Positions 10,801 through 18,360 of a stretch of 64,000 nt of DNA are shown here, one piece after another. Within the stretch, counting starts at the first letter, position 1, and each line of letters begins with the position of its first letter. A model generated the notes under the pieces. That model did no database searches. It saw only the letters and a list, made by a program, of their open reading frames with translations, and was not told where the DNA came from. A program made the translations under genes and the position numbers. This DNA comes from Corynebacterium sp. NML140438. Lineage in GTDB: Bacteria > Actinomycetota > Actinomycetes > Mycobacteriales > Mycobacteriaceae. The stretch lies in NCBI RefSeq assembly GCF_001875725.1, contig NZ_MLCQ01000010.1, positions 1-64,000 on the forward strand. Direction: 5' to 3'.

Positions 10801-12312
10801 TCCGAGGTCGTAGAACTTGCTACCGTCGTAACGCCTTTCCTCCGTACGACCGTTGTATGTCACGCGGATCTTGCCACCGTCGAAGTTCTCGTTGCCCGGG
10901 ACGACGACCTCCACCCGCGCGTGAGCTTGCTTCAGCGTCGGGCTGAAGGAGATGCCGTCAACCTCACGATTGTTGACGTCTACATACCGCGAGACAGTAT
11001 TGATGTAGTCACCGGAGAGCTCAAAACGGTAACGTCCGTTATCCAGCCCCACTACCTGGTACCACGAATCGGTTACTGGCGCCTCGTTCACCTGGCGATT
11101 GTACCGGTCATACACCTTCACCGTCAGGCTTTGCGCAACATTGTAGGAGCCAATAGAAGGCAGGAATACTCTGCCGTTCACTTCCTTGCGCTGAAGGTAG
11201 ACGACGACATCGTTAGAATTTTTGCCCGGGATGGTAAACCGCTGCGGTGCCGACGGGAAGTACTCCCCCGAACCGCCGTAGCGAACTTCGTAATCGCCGT
11301 AATCCCCTGTGAGGTGCGCGGCAGTCCAGCCCCCATGCCAATAGGTGAACTCATTGCTTGACCCAAGGTCGGTGCGCTTAAACAGGAAATTACCGCCGGT
11401 GTTTTTCAGCGGTTTTCCAAGGCGGTTTTGAGGGTGGATCGTCACCTTTCCCTGAAGCACATCAAGCTCAATTTTCAGGTCGGCCTGCTTGCCGGCCTCA
11501 ACCGTTACGGTTCCATTGAGCGCCTGGGTCTTGTCATTGAGGTACGCCTCCCATTTGTAGGTACCAGGATCAAGGTTTTCACTCCTAAATGATCCGTCAT
11601 AATTGACGCCCACCTGTTTGTTATCGATCTTCAGCGAGACGTCGGACTTCTTGTAGTTACCCGGGACGCTGACGTTACCGCTTACCCAACCCTGTTGGGG
11701 CTTGCCGTCCTCGTGGCTATACCCCTTCAAAGGACCTGTGCCGAACTTGTTGAACGTCTCAACATCGAGCCCCTGCTCAGGCACAACTTCAAGCCACTCC
11801 AGGTGGCCCTGAAGGTAGCACGGCGCCGAAGCCGGGCACTGCGACGAAAGATCCAGCTGGTACGAGGTGCCGTTGTTCACAATGGAGAGATCAAACAAGC
11901 CCCAATCGCGTACCTGATTTTCAGTGCCCCGCATTTGCCGGACACGCACCTTACCGAGCGACGGAAGTGGACCCTTGCCGGTCCACTTCGGCGTAATGGT
12001 ATAAATGCCGTAGTAAGGCAGGGGTGCATTGGAGTTTGGGTGAGCGTACCTCCACTGAACCCTTCGTACGGTTTCTTTCCTCTTAGTGTTCGGGTTCTCT
12101 TCCGAACTGACGGGCTTCGACTGAACAAAATCCGGATTCTTCTTCAGGTCCTCATCTGCCGCAGCTGATGGCAGCGCCACCTCGGCGGCGTGGTCGCTCA
12201 CGGCGGGGACAGCCATCCCACCGAGCGCCAGAGAGAAAGCGGTCGCCGTAGCAACAGCCGCTTTGCGAATACTGGAAAACAGCCCACGTCCGGACCTACC
12301 GTTTCCGGTCAT
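4801..12312 (-). CDS. Giant multi-domain surface protein with CnaB-like repeats
   Basis: A 2503-residue secreted protein with a signal peptide in the first 50 residues. After an N-terminal region of unknown fold come roughly 16 modules of 65-80 residues, each with the pattern G-x-V-x-D-x-x-G-x-P-V-x-G-A followed by D-G-x-F and P-G-x-Y-x-V. This is typical of carboxypeptidase-regulatory-like/CnaB beta-sandwiches. About residues 2030-2260 hold two DUF11-like segments (each with LxPGExVFxSAVxPP), then a final CnaB-like module. The C-terminus is a Cys2388-TM-loop-TM-Cys2483 module shared with two other proteins in the window. There is no LPxTG motif. It is probably a fibrous adhesin or stalk protein; the ligand is unknown. 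Confidence 0.85.
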   Translation of the reverse strand: MTGNGRSGRGLFSSIRKAAVATATAFSLALGGMAVPAVSDHAAEVALPSAAADEDLKKNPDFVQSKPVSSEENPNTKRKETVRRVQWRYAHPNSNAPLPYYGIYTITPKWTGKGPLPSLGKVRVRQMRGTENQVRDWGLFDLSIVNNGTSYQLDLSSQCPASAPCYLQGHLEWLEVVPEQGLDVETFNKFGTGPLKGYSHEDGKPQQGWVSGNVSVPGNYKKSDVSLKIDNKQVGVNYDGSFRSENLDPGTYKWEAYLNDKTQALNGTVTVEAGKQADLKIELDVLQGKVTIHPQNRLGKPLKNTGGNFLFKRTDLGSSNEFTYWHGGWTAAHLTGDYGDYEVRYGGSGEYFPSAPQRFTIPGKNSNDVVVYLQRKEVNGRVFLPSIGSYNVAQSLTVKVYDRYNRQVNEAPVTDSWYQVVGLDNGRYRFELSGDYINTVSRYVDVNNREVDGISFSPTLKQAHARVEVVVPGNENFDGGKIRVTYNGRTEERRYDGSKFYDLGVVQPGEISVKLIDQNGKNVGNGVASVFPGDYKTVQAVVSDSLATYKGEVKDEFGKPIVGVDVTVNGKTDETDGRGQFIVNGVKPTARVQVKVAGTDYTEELTDTVPGNSTDSSTVYEFTDPLQPRFKTRNLRLQFLSDGTGVPGIKWAVTPDPNHRVKDAQPRAGITEGPGYVEQVLYPGNYYLTLTSPKGDLGDMYTFEDAPRTVNIDSRTNMPVREVSLRKNPGRITGRVVYDNNEPVANALVRAGLETTRTNSAGYYTLDRVAAGTDLVTVDDAADRSYAGASKAITALKPAQAQTLDDITVSRATSRIEGTVTIDGKLAAGGVSVDVKGKGSNSGYTGTVGVGLDGNFSFASTSKAKLFPGEYEVTVKNPGNNRFFDTTKSVTVKAGQTAKVNFDLKENRAPIVATVRNEAGELVSGAKLNIAGVDTRWSEGPAGVYTSGDLPAGDYTVKVEASDNHGYAVGPVTVNWAQTARTSFTVTRAAGTVTINVTDDDGQPVSGVSVKLEGRQFDLDKTPINRGATIADGKAVFESVPVGTYKVSVEGSAVYDEAAPIEFQVNAADAIDRTIELRRKDVSMQVVVRDVVKQREIKKPVIKAIDANGKVTTATGDDKGMYTFDGLRPGTYTVEVEPTERHKGGSKSGVVLLPGAETDPTFVFVENRKATVNGTVVDENGNPVAGATIHVKSNGTEEVVTSGEDGTFGVEGLSEGNSSFEVQPSSEYTGNNLTVTELQPGETRNGVIIEVTRDLKRLNGSVLDDGGNAIEGVEAQLIQDGKAIRTQSTDQDGGFAFDKMEPGTYTVKVEETGTHLAGESESFEIVLGQGTNPVQVILQRKPGSLKGLVEFSNNKSVEGAEIRLVPHSGDPIDLTWNDEGKIVVPELPADTYKVEVTSPENYKRVSVPALTVDPAKEADLGLIKFIAEIGEVAGTVRDENGEPVGNVRVKLHRPGQQPIDAVSAEDGTFSFTKVPVGEYTVDVAQPEKFLPVRDLKATVNPAEETALNIDLEAKPTKGTIKGKVEDEAGNPVANVGISLEPTTGKGKTIDVSVAEDGTFDDATIPAGSYSLTVTQPVGYEPVENIPVRIDAGKERVVPTITLKKSAEKAETGSFIGGVYDKSTGAPLPQTGLVLVGAAGRYPVAINADGTFRRDGIPSGDYQLKIAQPEGYREPAAISVVIETGTDNYAQDITLEKLPVETTPTTGALQGSVLGLNEGKPVDPISGAKVNILRLGGGSTQVTTNASGIFTATGLEPGEYVIQVDAPNGYNAPRYERVVVSAGRTNDDVSIYLNRKPTPNPKPGAAAGTISGWLLDDGNYSIKGGTMRITGTAKHKDGTPRLDENGKPIETLPAVKIGKDGYFTTDRLEPGDYTIDIDVPEGWPKPEGWPKKVTVTEDKAVELGFVTVKAPRSNVEGVIDDGTGKPIEGVIVTATDSRGKTTQVSTDKDGKFVFDKALPGTTTIEVFTPQGIQNVDPMYVPVKPGKDAAIPSVHLTEKQLKLSKRIRGYDADDLDSAPILPEDWDLVYGFLITNETDEVITDITLDDPFLGDAKVVKPKDFKGALAPGEHVFFSAVMPPQKDMSVVNNIAAVHGKNSKGQMVASTPNNAVARIGSASVEKKVNARFGVNKDKPVSLDVDEDMYFTYEIMNRGSAPMYNVTLTDQVCEWNEDKTESDSEDCKPMEIDLPSDWNRTLLPGERVFLSAVLPPLKPGTRHHNKALVKADLDQPRRSPGIKEESGIFEEDPPSILTVSPNKNSWGNAHVIVSEGKPLLGNIAGQLSGLPAGVLAGAKVELISEDNKTSLSATVDGNGKFAYGKVTPGKYKLRVTNPSDDTMKLGGKYGISTEQAAKGGKITTKLFEVTTEGTTNIDIPFVKVEAPKEGSSLGRCITETSSASNPAMYLIPLGLLVGAMAGSLVIYEDQFNAVVKQFNQAMPQLAIERPAWMNQISRQLEQLHPAAGPGVLAVILVAVGAIAVGLAYAACEAGVDGSSKGGNTGSKEKAA

Positions 12313-12607
12313 TATTGTCTCCTGATTCGTAAGTTATTGAGAGAAATTCGAAGCAGAGGAGCAAGCGCACAGACTTCTCCTAAGTAATCTGTACAAATAT
12401 ACGTCGTTTACCACTGCCGACTCAACCTAAGAGCTACATATACGCAGCGAAAGAAACACAAAGCCCATCGTCGCGACCCCCTACCTATCGACACCCTCTC
12501 CGACCTGCACTTTTAGACCAAATCACACGAACACACCACCAGAACCTTGCAAAACCCTGAGAATGGCAGATCCCAGCGATTCCCCAGGCCGCAATCGCCG
12601 AGGGCCG
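12313..12607. other. Intergenic region upstream of the giant surface gene
   Basis: About 295 bases without a convincing ORF. It contains the promoter region of the minus-strand giant gene, whose GTG/ATG start region carries a GGAGAC-type ribosome binding site (plus-strand GTCTCC near 12317). The region is AT-richer than the genes. It ends at the first copy of the long inverted-repeat element, and the bases just before that copy (CCCCAGGCCG) resemble the CCCCAGCCG found before the other two copies. Confidence 0.5.
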
Positions 12608-12696
12608 AGTGACAAAAGACGCAATTCAAAAACCGCGCCCAACATATGCGCAGGTTACCAAAGGGCTAGCCACTAGGGGGTGCGTCCTTTGTCACT
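12608..12696. repeat. Long inverted-repeat element, copy 1 of 3
   Basis: The 16-base arms AGTGACAAAAGACGCA and TGCGTCCTTTGTCACT enclose 57 bases. The single arm mismatch becomes a G-U pair only in a minus-strand transcript and is conserved in all three copies. The interior shares GGGCTAGC and a GCGCC...CATA...GCAGGT block with copy 2. It lies between the giant surface gene and the tRNA-Arg terminator. The other copies are at 17871-17960 and 59173-59263. Confidence 0.85.
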
Positions 12697-12719
12697 GGCG
12701 CAACAAATAGGAAAGCAGA

Positions 12720-12750
12720 AACCCCAGCCCACACGCTGTGGGTTGGGGTT
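12720..12750 (-). terminator. Terminator of tRNA-Arg copy 1
   Basis: AACCCCAACCCACA pairs with TGTGGGCTGGGGTT around a three-base loop on the minus strand, followed by the pyrimidine-rich TCTGCTTTCC. It lies six bases beyond the tRNA 3' end. A diverged version follows the second tRNA-Arg. Confidence 0.75.
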
Positions 12751-12755
12751 GTATT

Positions 12756-12831
12756 TGGTGCGCCCGGAGGGATTCGAACCCCCAACCTTCTGATCCGTAG
12801 TCAGATGCTCTATCCGTTGAGCCACGGGCGC
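12756..12831 (-). tRNA. tRNA-Arg (anticodon ACG), copy 1
   Basis: A 76-base tRNA starting GCGCCCGTGGCTCAACGG. The anticodon stem TCTGA/TCAGA encloses CTACGGA, anticodon ACG, the substrate expected for TadA editing to ICG. The T-loop GGTTCGAATCC is present and CCA is encoded. It is identical to the gene at 18026-18101. Confidence 0.95.
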
Positions 12832-12900
12832 GGTGTTTCGCTGCTTTGTAAGCAACGAAAGAGACTCTACACCGAAACGACGAGTGCAGCAAAACGCCTG

Positions 12901-14262
12901 TTAGATGCCCAGAACTGCCTTCGCGATGAAGAAGTAGATAATCAAGCCGGTCGCATCGCAGAACGTGGAGATGAAGGGATTGGAGAACACGGCAGGGTCG
13001 GCGCCGATGGTCTTGGCGATGATCGGCATGACGCCGCCCACGGTCGCGGCCATCGTGCACACCAGCAGCAGCGTCAGCCCAATGACGATACCGACCGACT
13101 GGCCGAACACCAGCCCTGCCAGCACAAAGCCCAACGTGCCGAGCACCGCGCCGAGCAGCATACCCACCCGCATCTCACGCCACGCGACCTTGGCCACGTC
13201 GCGGTTGCGGACGTCGTTGAGCGCCAGCGCTCGGGTCACAGTGGTGGCGGCTTGGTTGCCAGTGTTGCCGCCGGTGCCCGTCAGCAGCGGGATAAATAAG
13301 GACAGCACCACGGCCTTCTCCAGCGTGTCCTCGAAGATGCCGAGCACCTGCACAGTCAGGATCGCGGAGACCGCGAGCACCAGCAGCCACACGATGCGGC
13401 TCTTGACCAAGGCTTGCACGGGAGTGGAGAGGTACGGGCGTTTCAGGGACTCGGACGCACCGAGGCGGGCGGTGTCCTCGCTGTCTGCTTCCTCGACGAT
13501 GTCATGGGCCTCGTCGTAGGTGAAGATGCCCACCAAGTGGTGGTCATTATCGACGACCGGCAATGCCAGCAGGTTCGACGACAGGAACCAGCGGGCGGTG
13601 TCCTCGGCGCCGTCGGCGGCGTAGGCGTACTGCGCTTCCCGCATGACTTCGGAAACGGGCTGGTTGGCGCGGGATTGGAAGAGGCGTCGTAAAGAAACGA
13701 TGCCTACGAGCGTGCGCTGCGCATCGGTGACGGGGACGGTGTAGATCGTCTCCAGGTTGTCGACGTTCTCACGCAAATTATCGACGACCTCTTTGACCGT
13801 CATCTGCGGCGTGACCAGGGGAACCTCCGGCGACATCGCGCGGCCGACCGTCCCCTTCTCGTATCCGAGGACAACGTTGGTGACGCGCTGGTCGTCCTCG
13901 TCGAGCTCGTGCATGAGGCGGGCCGCAACCTCGGGTGGCAGCTCGTCGAGGAGTGCCACGCGGTCCTCGGCGCCGAGGGCGTCGAAGAAGCCGACGACGG
14001 CCTCGTCGCCAAGCGCGGCGACCATATCAGCCTGGTGGGCCGGGTCCAGCACGTCGAAAACTATCGCGGAACGTTCCGGCGACAGCAGACGCAGGATCTT
14101 CGCACCGTTCGTGACGTCGGTGCGCTCAATCATCGCGATGATGTCCTTGAGGCGGACGTGCTTCAGCTGTTCTTGGAGTTCCGTCAGCCCTTCAATTTCA
14201 GGGTCGTGATCCTCCAGCCGACGCTCGAGCTCGTAGAGCTGCTCGGGGTCATTAATCTTCAT
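12901..14262 (-). CDS. mgtE: Magnesium transporter MgtE
   Basis: A 453-residue inner-membrane Mg2+ channel. The N-terminal helical MgtE_N domain (about residues 25-130) is followed by two CBS domains (about 135-260) and a C-terminal pore domain with five hydrophobic helices (about 285-453). The pore domain contains the conserved segment PLLTGTGGNTGNQ, typical of the family pore helix. Length and order match full MgtE proteins, whose cytoplasmic domains gate the channel by intracellular Mg2+. It is transcribed alone, with AAAGGA-type bases just upstream of the ATG. Confidence 0.95.
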   Translation of the reverse strand: MKINDPEQLYELERRLEDHDPEIEGLTELQEQLKHVRLKDIIAMIERTDVTNGAKILRLLSPERSAIVFDVLDPAHQADMVAALGDEAVVGFFDALGAEDRVALLDELPPEVAARLMHELDEDDQRVTNVVLGYEKGTVGRAMSPEVPLVTPQMTVKEVVDNLRENVDNLETIYTVPVTDAQRTLVGIVSLRRLFQSRANQPVSEVMREAQYAYAADGAEDTARWFLSSNLLALPVVDNDHHLVGIFTYDEAHDIVEEADSEDTARLGASESLKRPYLSTPVQALVKSRIVWLLVLAVSAILTVQVLGIFEDTLEKAVVLSLFIPLLTGTGGNTGNQAATTVTRALALNDVRNRDVAKVAWREMRVGMLLGAVLGTLGFVLAGLVFGQSVGIVIGLTLLLVCTMAATVGGVMPIIAKTIGADPAVFSNPFISTFCDATGLIIYFFIAKAVLGI

Positions 14263-14515
14263 CTCCGCGTCCTTTCACCTCACCGCCACCGGCCAAGTCA
14301 AGCATTGCAAGCGTAGCCGCACCTACCCCCGAAGGTGGAATGGCACACCCCACAAAAACTCTATTAGCTGCACGTTTTGCCTATTCCAAAGTTTGCGGGC
14401 GCGGGCGCGGGGGTAGAAATGTTAGATTTTACTGAACAGAAACGATACCTCTCTGTGACATACCTGTGCTGCAGGTCCAGTACAGCGTTTCAGCTCTTGA
14501 GCAAAGGACAAGTTT

Positions 14516-16924
14516 ATGGCATACAGCACGCGCTCAAAGCGCATCTCTATCGCCGCCGGTGCGCTTTCGATCGCGCTGGTCGCCCCATTCGTCAGCGTCT
14601 CGACGTCCGACCTCCCCGCAGCCCACGCACAGACAGTGGCGACGCAGGCCTCCGACTTCGACACGCCTGAAGAGGTCAACTTCTGGGACACTGATTCGGT
14701 CCAACTCAAAGACCTCGCCCTGAACCCGGGCGACAAGGTAGAGACCTACTACAGCTGGACGACGGTCGGCACGTACCGCTGGAAGGTCACCGCCGACGAG
14801 CTGGGCGTCCTGACCGTGGGACGCCCGAGCGACGGCTTGGCGTTCAGCAGCAAGGTCGGAAAGACCGTCGAGATCCCGGTCAAGGTCACCCCAATCGCCG
14901 GCGATCCATACGAGGCGACGCTGAAGATCGCCGTCAAGGACGAGAAGCCAGCCGAGGAAACCACCACGTCCGAGTCTTCCGAACCGGAAGCGCCAGCGGA
15001 CCCTTCCGCGGCGCCATCTGAGCCTTCCGAGGCACCGTCTGAGCCTTCCGCGGCACCGTCTGAGTCCTCCGAGCCGGAGGCACCAGCCGAGTCGGAGGGG
15101 CCGTCGACAAGCGAGAAGGCCCCAGCCCCTGAGGCGCCGAAGCTCGACTTCGACAAGACCTACGAGGCCGAAAACTTCTGGAACAAAGAAACCGTCGCCG
15201 TGCCGGACGCCAAGCTCCAGCCCGGCGACAAAATCGCGTCGACCTACTGGGACAGCACCACACGCTGGCCGGTGGAAGTTGACGCGGAGGGCAACGTCAC
15301 CATCGGCAAGCCGTGGAACAAGATCACCTTCAACAACGCCATCAAGGCAGGCAGCGCAGATATCCCTGTCACCATCACGCCGAAGGAAGGCGAGCCCTAC
15401 TCCGGCACCCTGAAGGTCAAGCTCACCGACACCATGCCTCCCGCAGAGTGGGAAGGCGACCTGCCGGACTTCAGCAAGATCTACTCTGTCGACTTCGAGA
15501 AGCAGCGCGTGAAGCCGGTCCCAGGCCTGACCCTGCCGACGAACGTGACGATTGAGCGCAGCGGCGCGAAGTACCCACTCTGGTCCTTCACCAACGTCAA
15601 CGGCGAAGTCCAGGTCAACGCACCCGCCACCTTCACCCCAGGCGTGTTCGACCTGCCAGTCAAAATTAGCGACGGCACCTCCACCGTCGAACGCACCATC
15701 CGCATCAACGCCACCAACCCGCAGACCACCGGTGGGGAAATCGCGAAGGGCATCGGCGGCGTTCTCGGCCCGATCCTGGGCGGCCTGATCGGCGGCGGCA
15801 CCGGCGGCCTCGGGGGTACCCTCGGCAACCTGCTCGGCGGGCTGCTCGGTGGTGGCTCCGGCGGCTCCGGCGGCTCTGGGGATGGCAAAGGCGGCTCGGG
15901 TGGTGGGCTACTCGGCAACCTCAAGGGCATGCTCGATGGCCTGATCAAGATTGAGAACGGCGCGTTCCGCTTCGAAAACAACGGCAATAACAACGGCAAC
16001 AACAACGGCCAAGTCACCGTCACCAACAACGCGAACCCGACCGTCAACATCTCCGACAACGGGTCCAACAACGGCAACCCGCAGGTCAGCGTCGTCGTCA
16101 CCGACAACGCCAAAGTCAACGACAGCGGCAACAACAACGGCAACCCGAACGTTGTGGTCACGGGCAACGCCAACCCGACCGTGAACATCTCGGATAACGG
16201 GTCTAACAACGGCAACCCCAACGTCGTGGTGACCAACAACGCGAACCCGACCGTCAACGTCTCCGACAACGCGAACAACAACGGCAGCCCAGACGTAAAG
16301 ATCTCGGACAACGCCAAGGCCACCGTCGTGGTGACCAACAACGCGAACCCGACCGTCAACGTCTCGGACAACGGCAACAACAACGGCAACCCCGTGATCA
16401 CCAACAACGCCAACCCGAACGTACAGGGGCTCCCACTCAGCTCCGGCGGCGGCTCCTCGAAGCGTGGCCAGCAGGGCGGCGAAGGCCAGGGCAAGAGCGG
16501 TTCCTCAAAGGGCGACGGCGGTTCCTCGAACCTGAACGCACGCGTCGGCACCGAGGGCGGCAGCTCCGACCCACGCTGCATCGCCACGCTCGTCGGGCTC
16601 GGAATCCCGCTTCTGGCTATCGTCCCGGTCGTACTGTCGAGCCAGCTCGGTATCAACGTTCCGGGCGTCGATAAGAACGCGATCGACCGCACCATCCGCG
16701 ACACCGCACGCTCCCTCAACATGGACGCGAGCACGCTGACCGCGGTCGGCGGTGGCCTGGTCGGCGTCGTGGTGACCCTGCTGGCGATCGCCGGCCTCCG
16801 CAGCTGCGTCCCGAGCGTCAAAGACGTCGACATCACCGTCGGCAGCTCCGGCAACCAGGGCCAGCAGCCGACCAGCTCGGTGACCACCACCGCGCCAGTC
16901 GTCCCCACCACCCCCGCGAAGTAA
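14516..16924 (+). CDS. Secreted Asn/Gly-repeat surface protein with Rib-like domains
   Basis: An 802-residue protein with a signal peptide ending near AHA (residue 40). Three Rib/alpha-like beta modules follow (about 50-140, 215-305 and 320-405), the first two clearly homologous and separated by a Pro/Ser/Glu-rich linker. Next come a Gly-rich stretch (about 410-475) and a long Asn/Gly repeat region with units of the type TNNANPTVNVSDNGNNNGNP. The C-terminus is a Cys688-TM-loop-TM-Cys764 module and a Thr/Pro-rich tail. A ribosome binding site (AAAGGA) precedes the ATG. It is convergent with the FAH hydrolase. No sortase motif is present; how it is held at the surface is unknown. Confidence 0.85.
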   Translation: MAYSTRSKRISIAAGALSIALVAPFVSVSTSDLPAAHAQTVATQASDFDTPEEVNFWDTDSVQLKDLALNPGDKVETYYSWTTVGTYRWKVTADELGVLTVGRPSDGLAFSSKVGKTVEIPVKVTPIAGDPYEATLKIAVKDEKPAEETTTSESSEPEAPADPSAAPSEPSEAPSEPSAAPSESSEPEAPAESEGPSTSEKAPAPEAPKLDFDKTYEAENFWNKETVAVPDAKLQPGDKIASTYWDSTTRWPVEVDAEGNVTIGKPWNKITFNNAIKAGSADIPVTITPKEGEPYSGTLKVKLTDTMPPAEWEGDLPDFSKIYSVDFEKQRVKPVPGLTLPTNVTIERSGAKYPLWSFTNVNGEVQVNAPATFTPGVFDLPVKISDGTSTVERTIRINATNPQTTGGEIAKGIGGVLGPILGGLIGGGTGGLGGTLGNLLGGLLGGGSGGSGGSGDGKGGSGGGLLGNLKGMLDGLIKIENGAFRFENNGNNNGNNNGQVTVTNNANPTVNISDNGSNNGNPQVSVVVTDNAKVNDSGNNNGNPNVVVTGNANPTVNISDNGSNNGNPNVVVTNNANPTVNVSDNANNNGSPDVKISDNAKATVVVTNNANPTVNVSDNGNNNGNPVITNNANPNVQGLPLSSGGGSSKRGQQGGEGQGKSGSSKGDGGSSNLNARVGTEGGSSDPRCIATLVGLGIPLLAIVPVVLSSQLGINVPGVDKNAIDRTIRDTARSLNMDASTLTAVGGGLVGVVVTLLAIAGLRSCVPSVKDVDITVGSSGNQGQQPTSSVTTTAPVVPTTPAK
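15970..16425 (+). repeat. Degenerate tandem repeat coding Asn/Gly-rich units
   Basis: Within the 802-residue surface gene, units containing AACAACGCGAACCCGACCGT and GACAACGG(G/C)..AACAACGGCAACCC recur several times with small changes. They encode alternating NPTVN-type and NNGN-type segments. The region is a likely site of unit gain or loss by slippage or recombination. Confidence 0.75.
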
Positions 16925-16936
16925 GGGCGCCGGGCG

Positions 16937-17761
16937 CTACTCGAACACAGTTCGGTTCGAGATGCGCCCCAACCCCTCAACCTCAATCGTGACGACGTCC
17001 CCGTCGCCCACGTAACGCTTCGGGTCACGCGCATGCCCAACCCCGCCCGGCGTACCAGTCAGGATGGTGTCGCCGGGGTTCAGCGGGTAAATGTGCGAAA
17101 TGTACTCAATCAAAAACTCCGGCGTGAACACCAGGTCAGACGTCGAATCGTGCTGCACCACCTCGCCGTTGAGGCGCGTCGTCAGCTGCCCCGCCCCGCT
17201 CCACTCGTCGCGAGTGGTCAGCCACGGCCCGAACCCCGCCGACTTCTCCAAGGACTTACCCTGGTGCCACTGCAGGGTGGCGTACTGGTAGTCCCGCATC
17301 GTGTAATCGTTCGCCACCGCGTAGCCCGCAATGTGGTCAGCCGCGTCGGCCTCGGCCACCCTGCGCGCCCTCTTCCCGATCACCACCGCCAATTCCCCCT
17401 CCCAGTCCAGGGCACCCGTGGCCCACTCGGGAACGTGCACATCGTCATAGGGGCCGGTCAGCGCATCGGCGAACTTGATGAACAACGTCGGCACCTTCGG
17501 CAGCTCACGGCCCATTTCCTGAATGTGGTTCGCGTAGTTCATCCCAACGCAAATGACCTTGCCCGGCCGCGCCACAACAGGCGCCAGGTCCTCGTCCCGG
17601 AAGGTAACCTGCTCCCCTTCCACCGCGGCGAGCTCCTGCCAGTTTTCTTGGGCGAGGAGTTCCCCGACATCCTGAAAACCGAGGGTCACTGCAGTCGTTT
17701 CCCCGGTGCGTCGCGCGGCGGCTGTGCCCCCATCGGGGAGGCGAAGTGTCATCAGTTGCAT
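16937..17761 (-). CDS. Fumarylacetoacetate hydrolase family protein
   Basis: A 274-residue protein of the FAH superfamily, divalent-metal enzymes that cleave C-C bonds or decarboxylate/isomerise beta-diketo acids. Visible motifs are [11 protein letters not shown], the metal-binding ExE region around [12 protein letters not shown], the DYTMRDYQ segment, and [13 protein letters not shown] near the C-terminus. The N-terminal 60 residues form the small extra domain common in bacterial members. No aromatic-degradation gene is nearby, so the substrate is not predicted. It ends 13 bases from the convergent surface gene. Confidence 0.88.
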   Translation of the reverse strand: MQLMTLRLPDGGTAAARRTGETTAVTLGFQDVGELLAQENWQELAAVEGEQVTFRDEDLAPVVARPGKVICVGMNYANHIQEMGRELPKVPTLFIKFADALTGPYDDVHVPEWATGALDWEGELAVVIGKRARRVAEADAADHIAGYAVANDYTMRDYQYATLQWHQGKSLEKSAGFGPWLTTRDEWSGAGQLTTRLNGEVVQHDSTSDLVFTPEFLIEYISHIYPLNPGDTILTGTPGGVGHARDPKRYVGDGDVVTIEVEGLGRISNRTVFE

Positions 17762-17870
17762 AGTGCGATTCCTTTCGGTGCGTGCGTAGGCATGACGCTA
17801 CCGTCGCAGGCATGTGTGCGCACCAGATTCGCTGATGGGCTGGGAGAAAATGCGGTACCCCAGCCGATTG

Positions 17871-17960
17871 AGTGACAAAAGACGCAAAGCGATAAATAGC
17901 GCCTGACATACGTGCAGGTCACAAAAGGGCTAGCGAATTAGAGGTGCGTCCTTTGTCACT
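17871..17960. repeat. Long inverted-repeat element, copy 2 of 3
   Basis: The same 16-base arms as copy 1 (AGTGACAAAAGACGCA/TGCGTCCTTTGTCACT) enclose 58 bases that are clearly related to the copy 1 interior. The upstream flank carries ACCCCAGCCG and, 40 bases further, GTGCGCACCAGATTC, both also found before copy 3. It lies upstream of the FAH gene and downstream of the second tRNA-Arg. Confidence 0.85.
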
Positions 17961-17988
17961 GCCGACAAATAGGCAAATAGGAAAGCAG

Positions 17989-18021
17989 AAACCCCAGCTC
18001 ACACGCGGTGGACTGGGGTTT
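17989..18021 (-). terminator. Terminator of tRNA-Arg copy 2
   Basis: AAACCCCAG pairs with CTGGGGTTT across an imperfect upper stem on the minus strand, followed by CTGCTTTCC. It is the diverged counterpart of the hairpin after the first tRNA-Arg. It would end transcription of the three-tRNA cluster running from 18360. Confidence 0.65.
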
Positions 18022-18025
18022 GATC

Positions 18026-18101
18026 TGGTGCGCCCGGAGGGATTCGAACCCCCAACCTTCTGATCCGTAGTCAGATGCTCTATCCGTTGAGCCACGGGCG
18101 C
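18026..18101 (-). tRNA. tRNA-Arg (anticodon ACG), copy 2
   Basis: A 76-base tRNA with encoded CCA, base-for-base identical to the gene at 12756-12831. It is separated by one base from the tRNA-Ser(GCT) gene upstream in the transcription direction, so the two are probably processed from one transcript. Confidence 0.95.
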
Positions 18102-18102
18102 G

Positions 18103-18194
18103 TGGCGGAGACGACAGGATTTGAACCTGCGGCCCTCCGCAAAGAGGGCAACTCCTTAGCAGGGAGCCCCATTCGGCCACTCTGGCACGTCTCC
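18103..18194 (-). tRNA. tRNA-Ser (anticodon GCT)
   Basis: A class II tRNA starting GGAGACGTGCCAGAG. The anticodon loop CTGCTAA gives GCT for AGC/AGU codons. It has a long variable arm (CCCTC...GAGGG), discriminator G and an encoded CCA. Confidence 0.95.
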
Positions 18195-18239
18195 AGACCT
18201 TCGCCCATAGTACACGCACCACGAACGGGGAACAAAACG

Positions 18240-18269
18240 AAGGCCCCTCACCAACCGGTGAGGGGCCTT
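18240..18269 (-). terminator. Terminator of tRNA-Ser(TGA)
   Basis: A perfect 13-bp stem AAGGCCCCTCACC/GGTGAGGGGCCTT with a four-base loop lies seven bases past the 3' end of tRNA-Ser(TGA). It is followed on the minus strand by CGTTTTG. Confidence 0.8.
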
Positions 18270-18275
18270 CTTGTG

Positions 18276-18360
18276 CGGAGACGAGGGGATTTGAACCCCT
18301 GGAGGTGTGACCCTCGCTGGTTTTCAAGACCAGTGCATTCGGCCGCTCTGCCACGTCTCC
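18276..18360 (-). tRNA. tRNA-Ser (anticodon TGA)
   Basis: A class II tRNA starting GGAGACGTGGCAGAG. The anticodon stem CTGGT/ACCAG encloses CTTGAAA, anticodon TGA. The acceptor GGAGACG/CGTCTCC is followed by G and then CAC, so the CCA end is not encoded, unlike the other four tRNAs in the window. Confidence 0.95.

Noticed and set aside
15970..16425. CRISPR-like regular repeats
   Set aside because: The repeats are in frame, degenerate and code for Asn/Gly units in a clear surface protein; there are no unique spacers and no cas genes nearby.
12756..18101. Possible integrative element bounded by tRNA-Arg copies as attachment sites
   Set aside because: Both copies are complete tRNA genes with their own terminators, and there is no integrase, phage or plasmid gene between them; simple duplication explains the pattern better.
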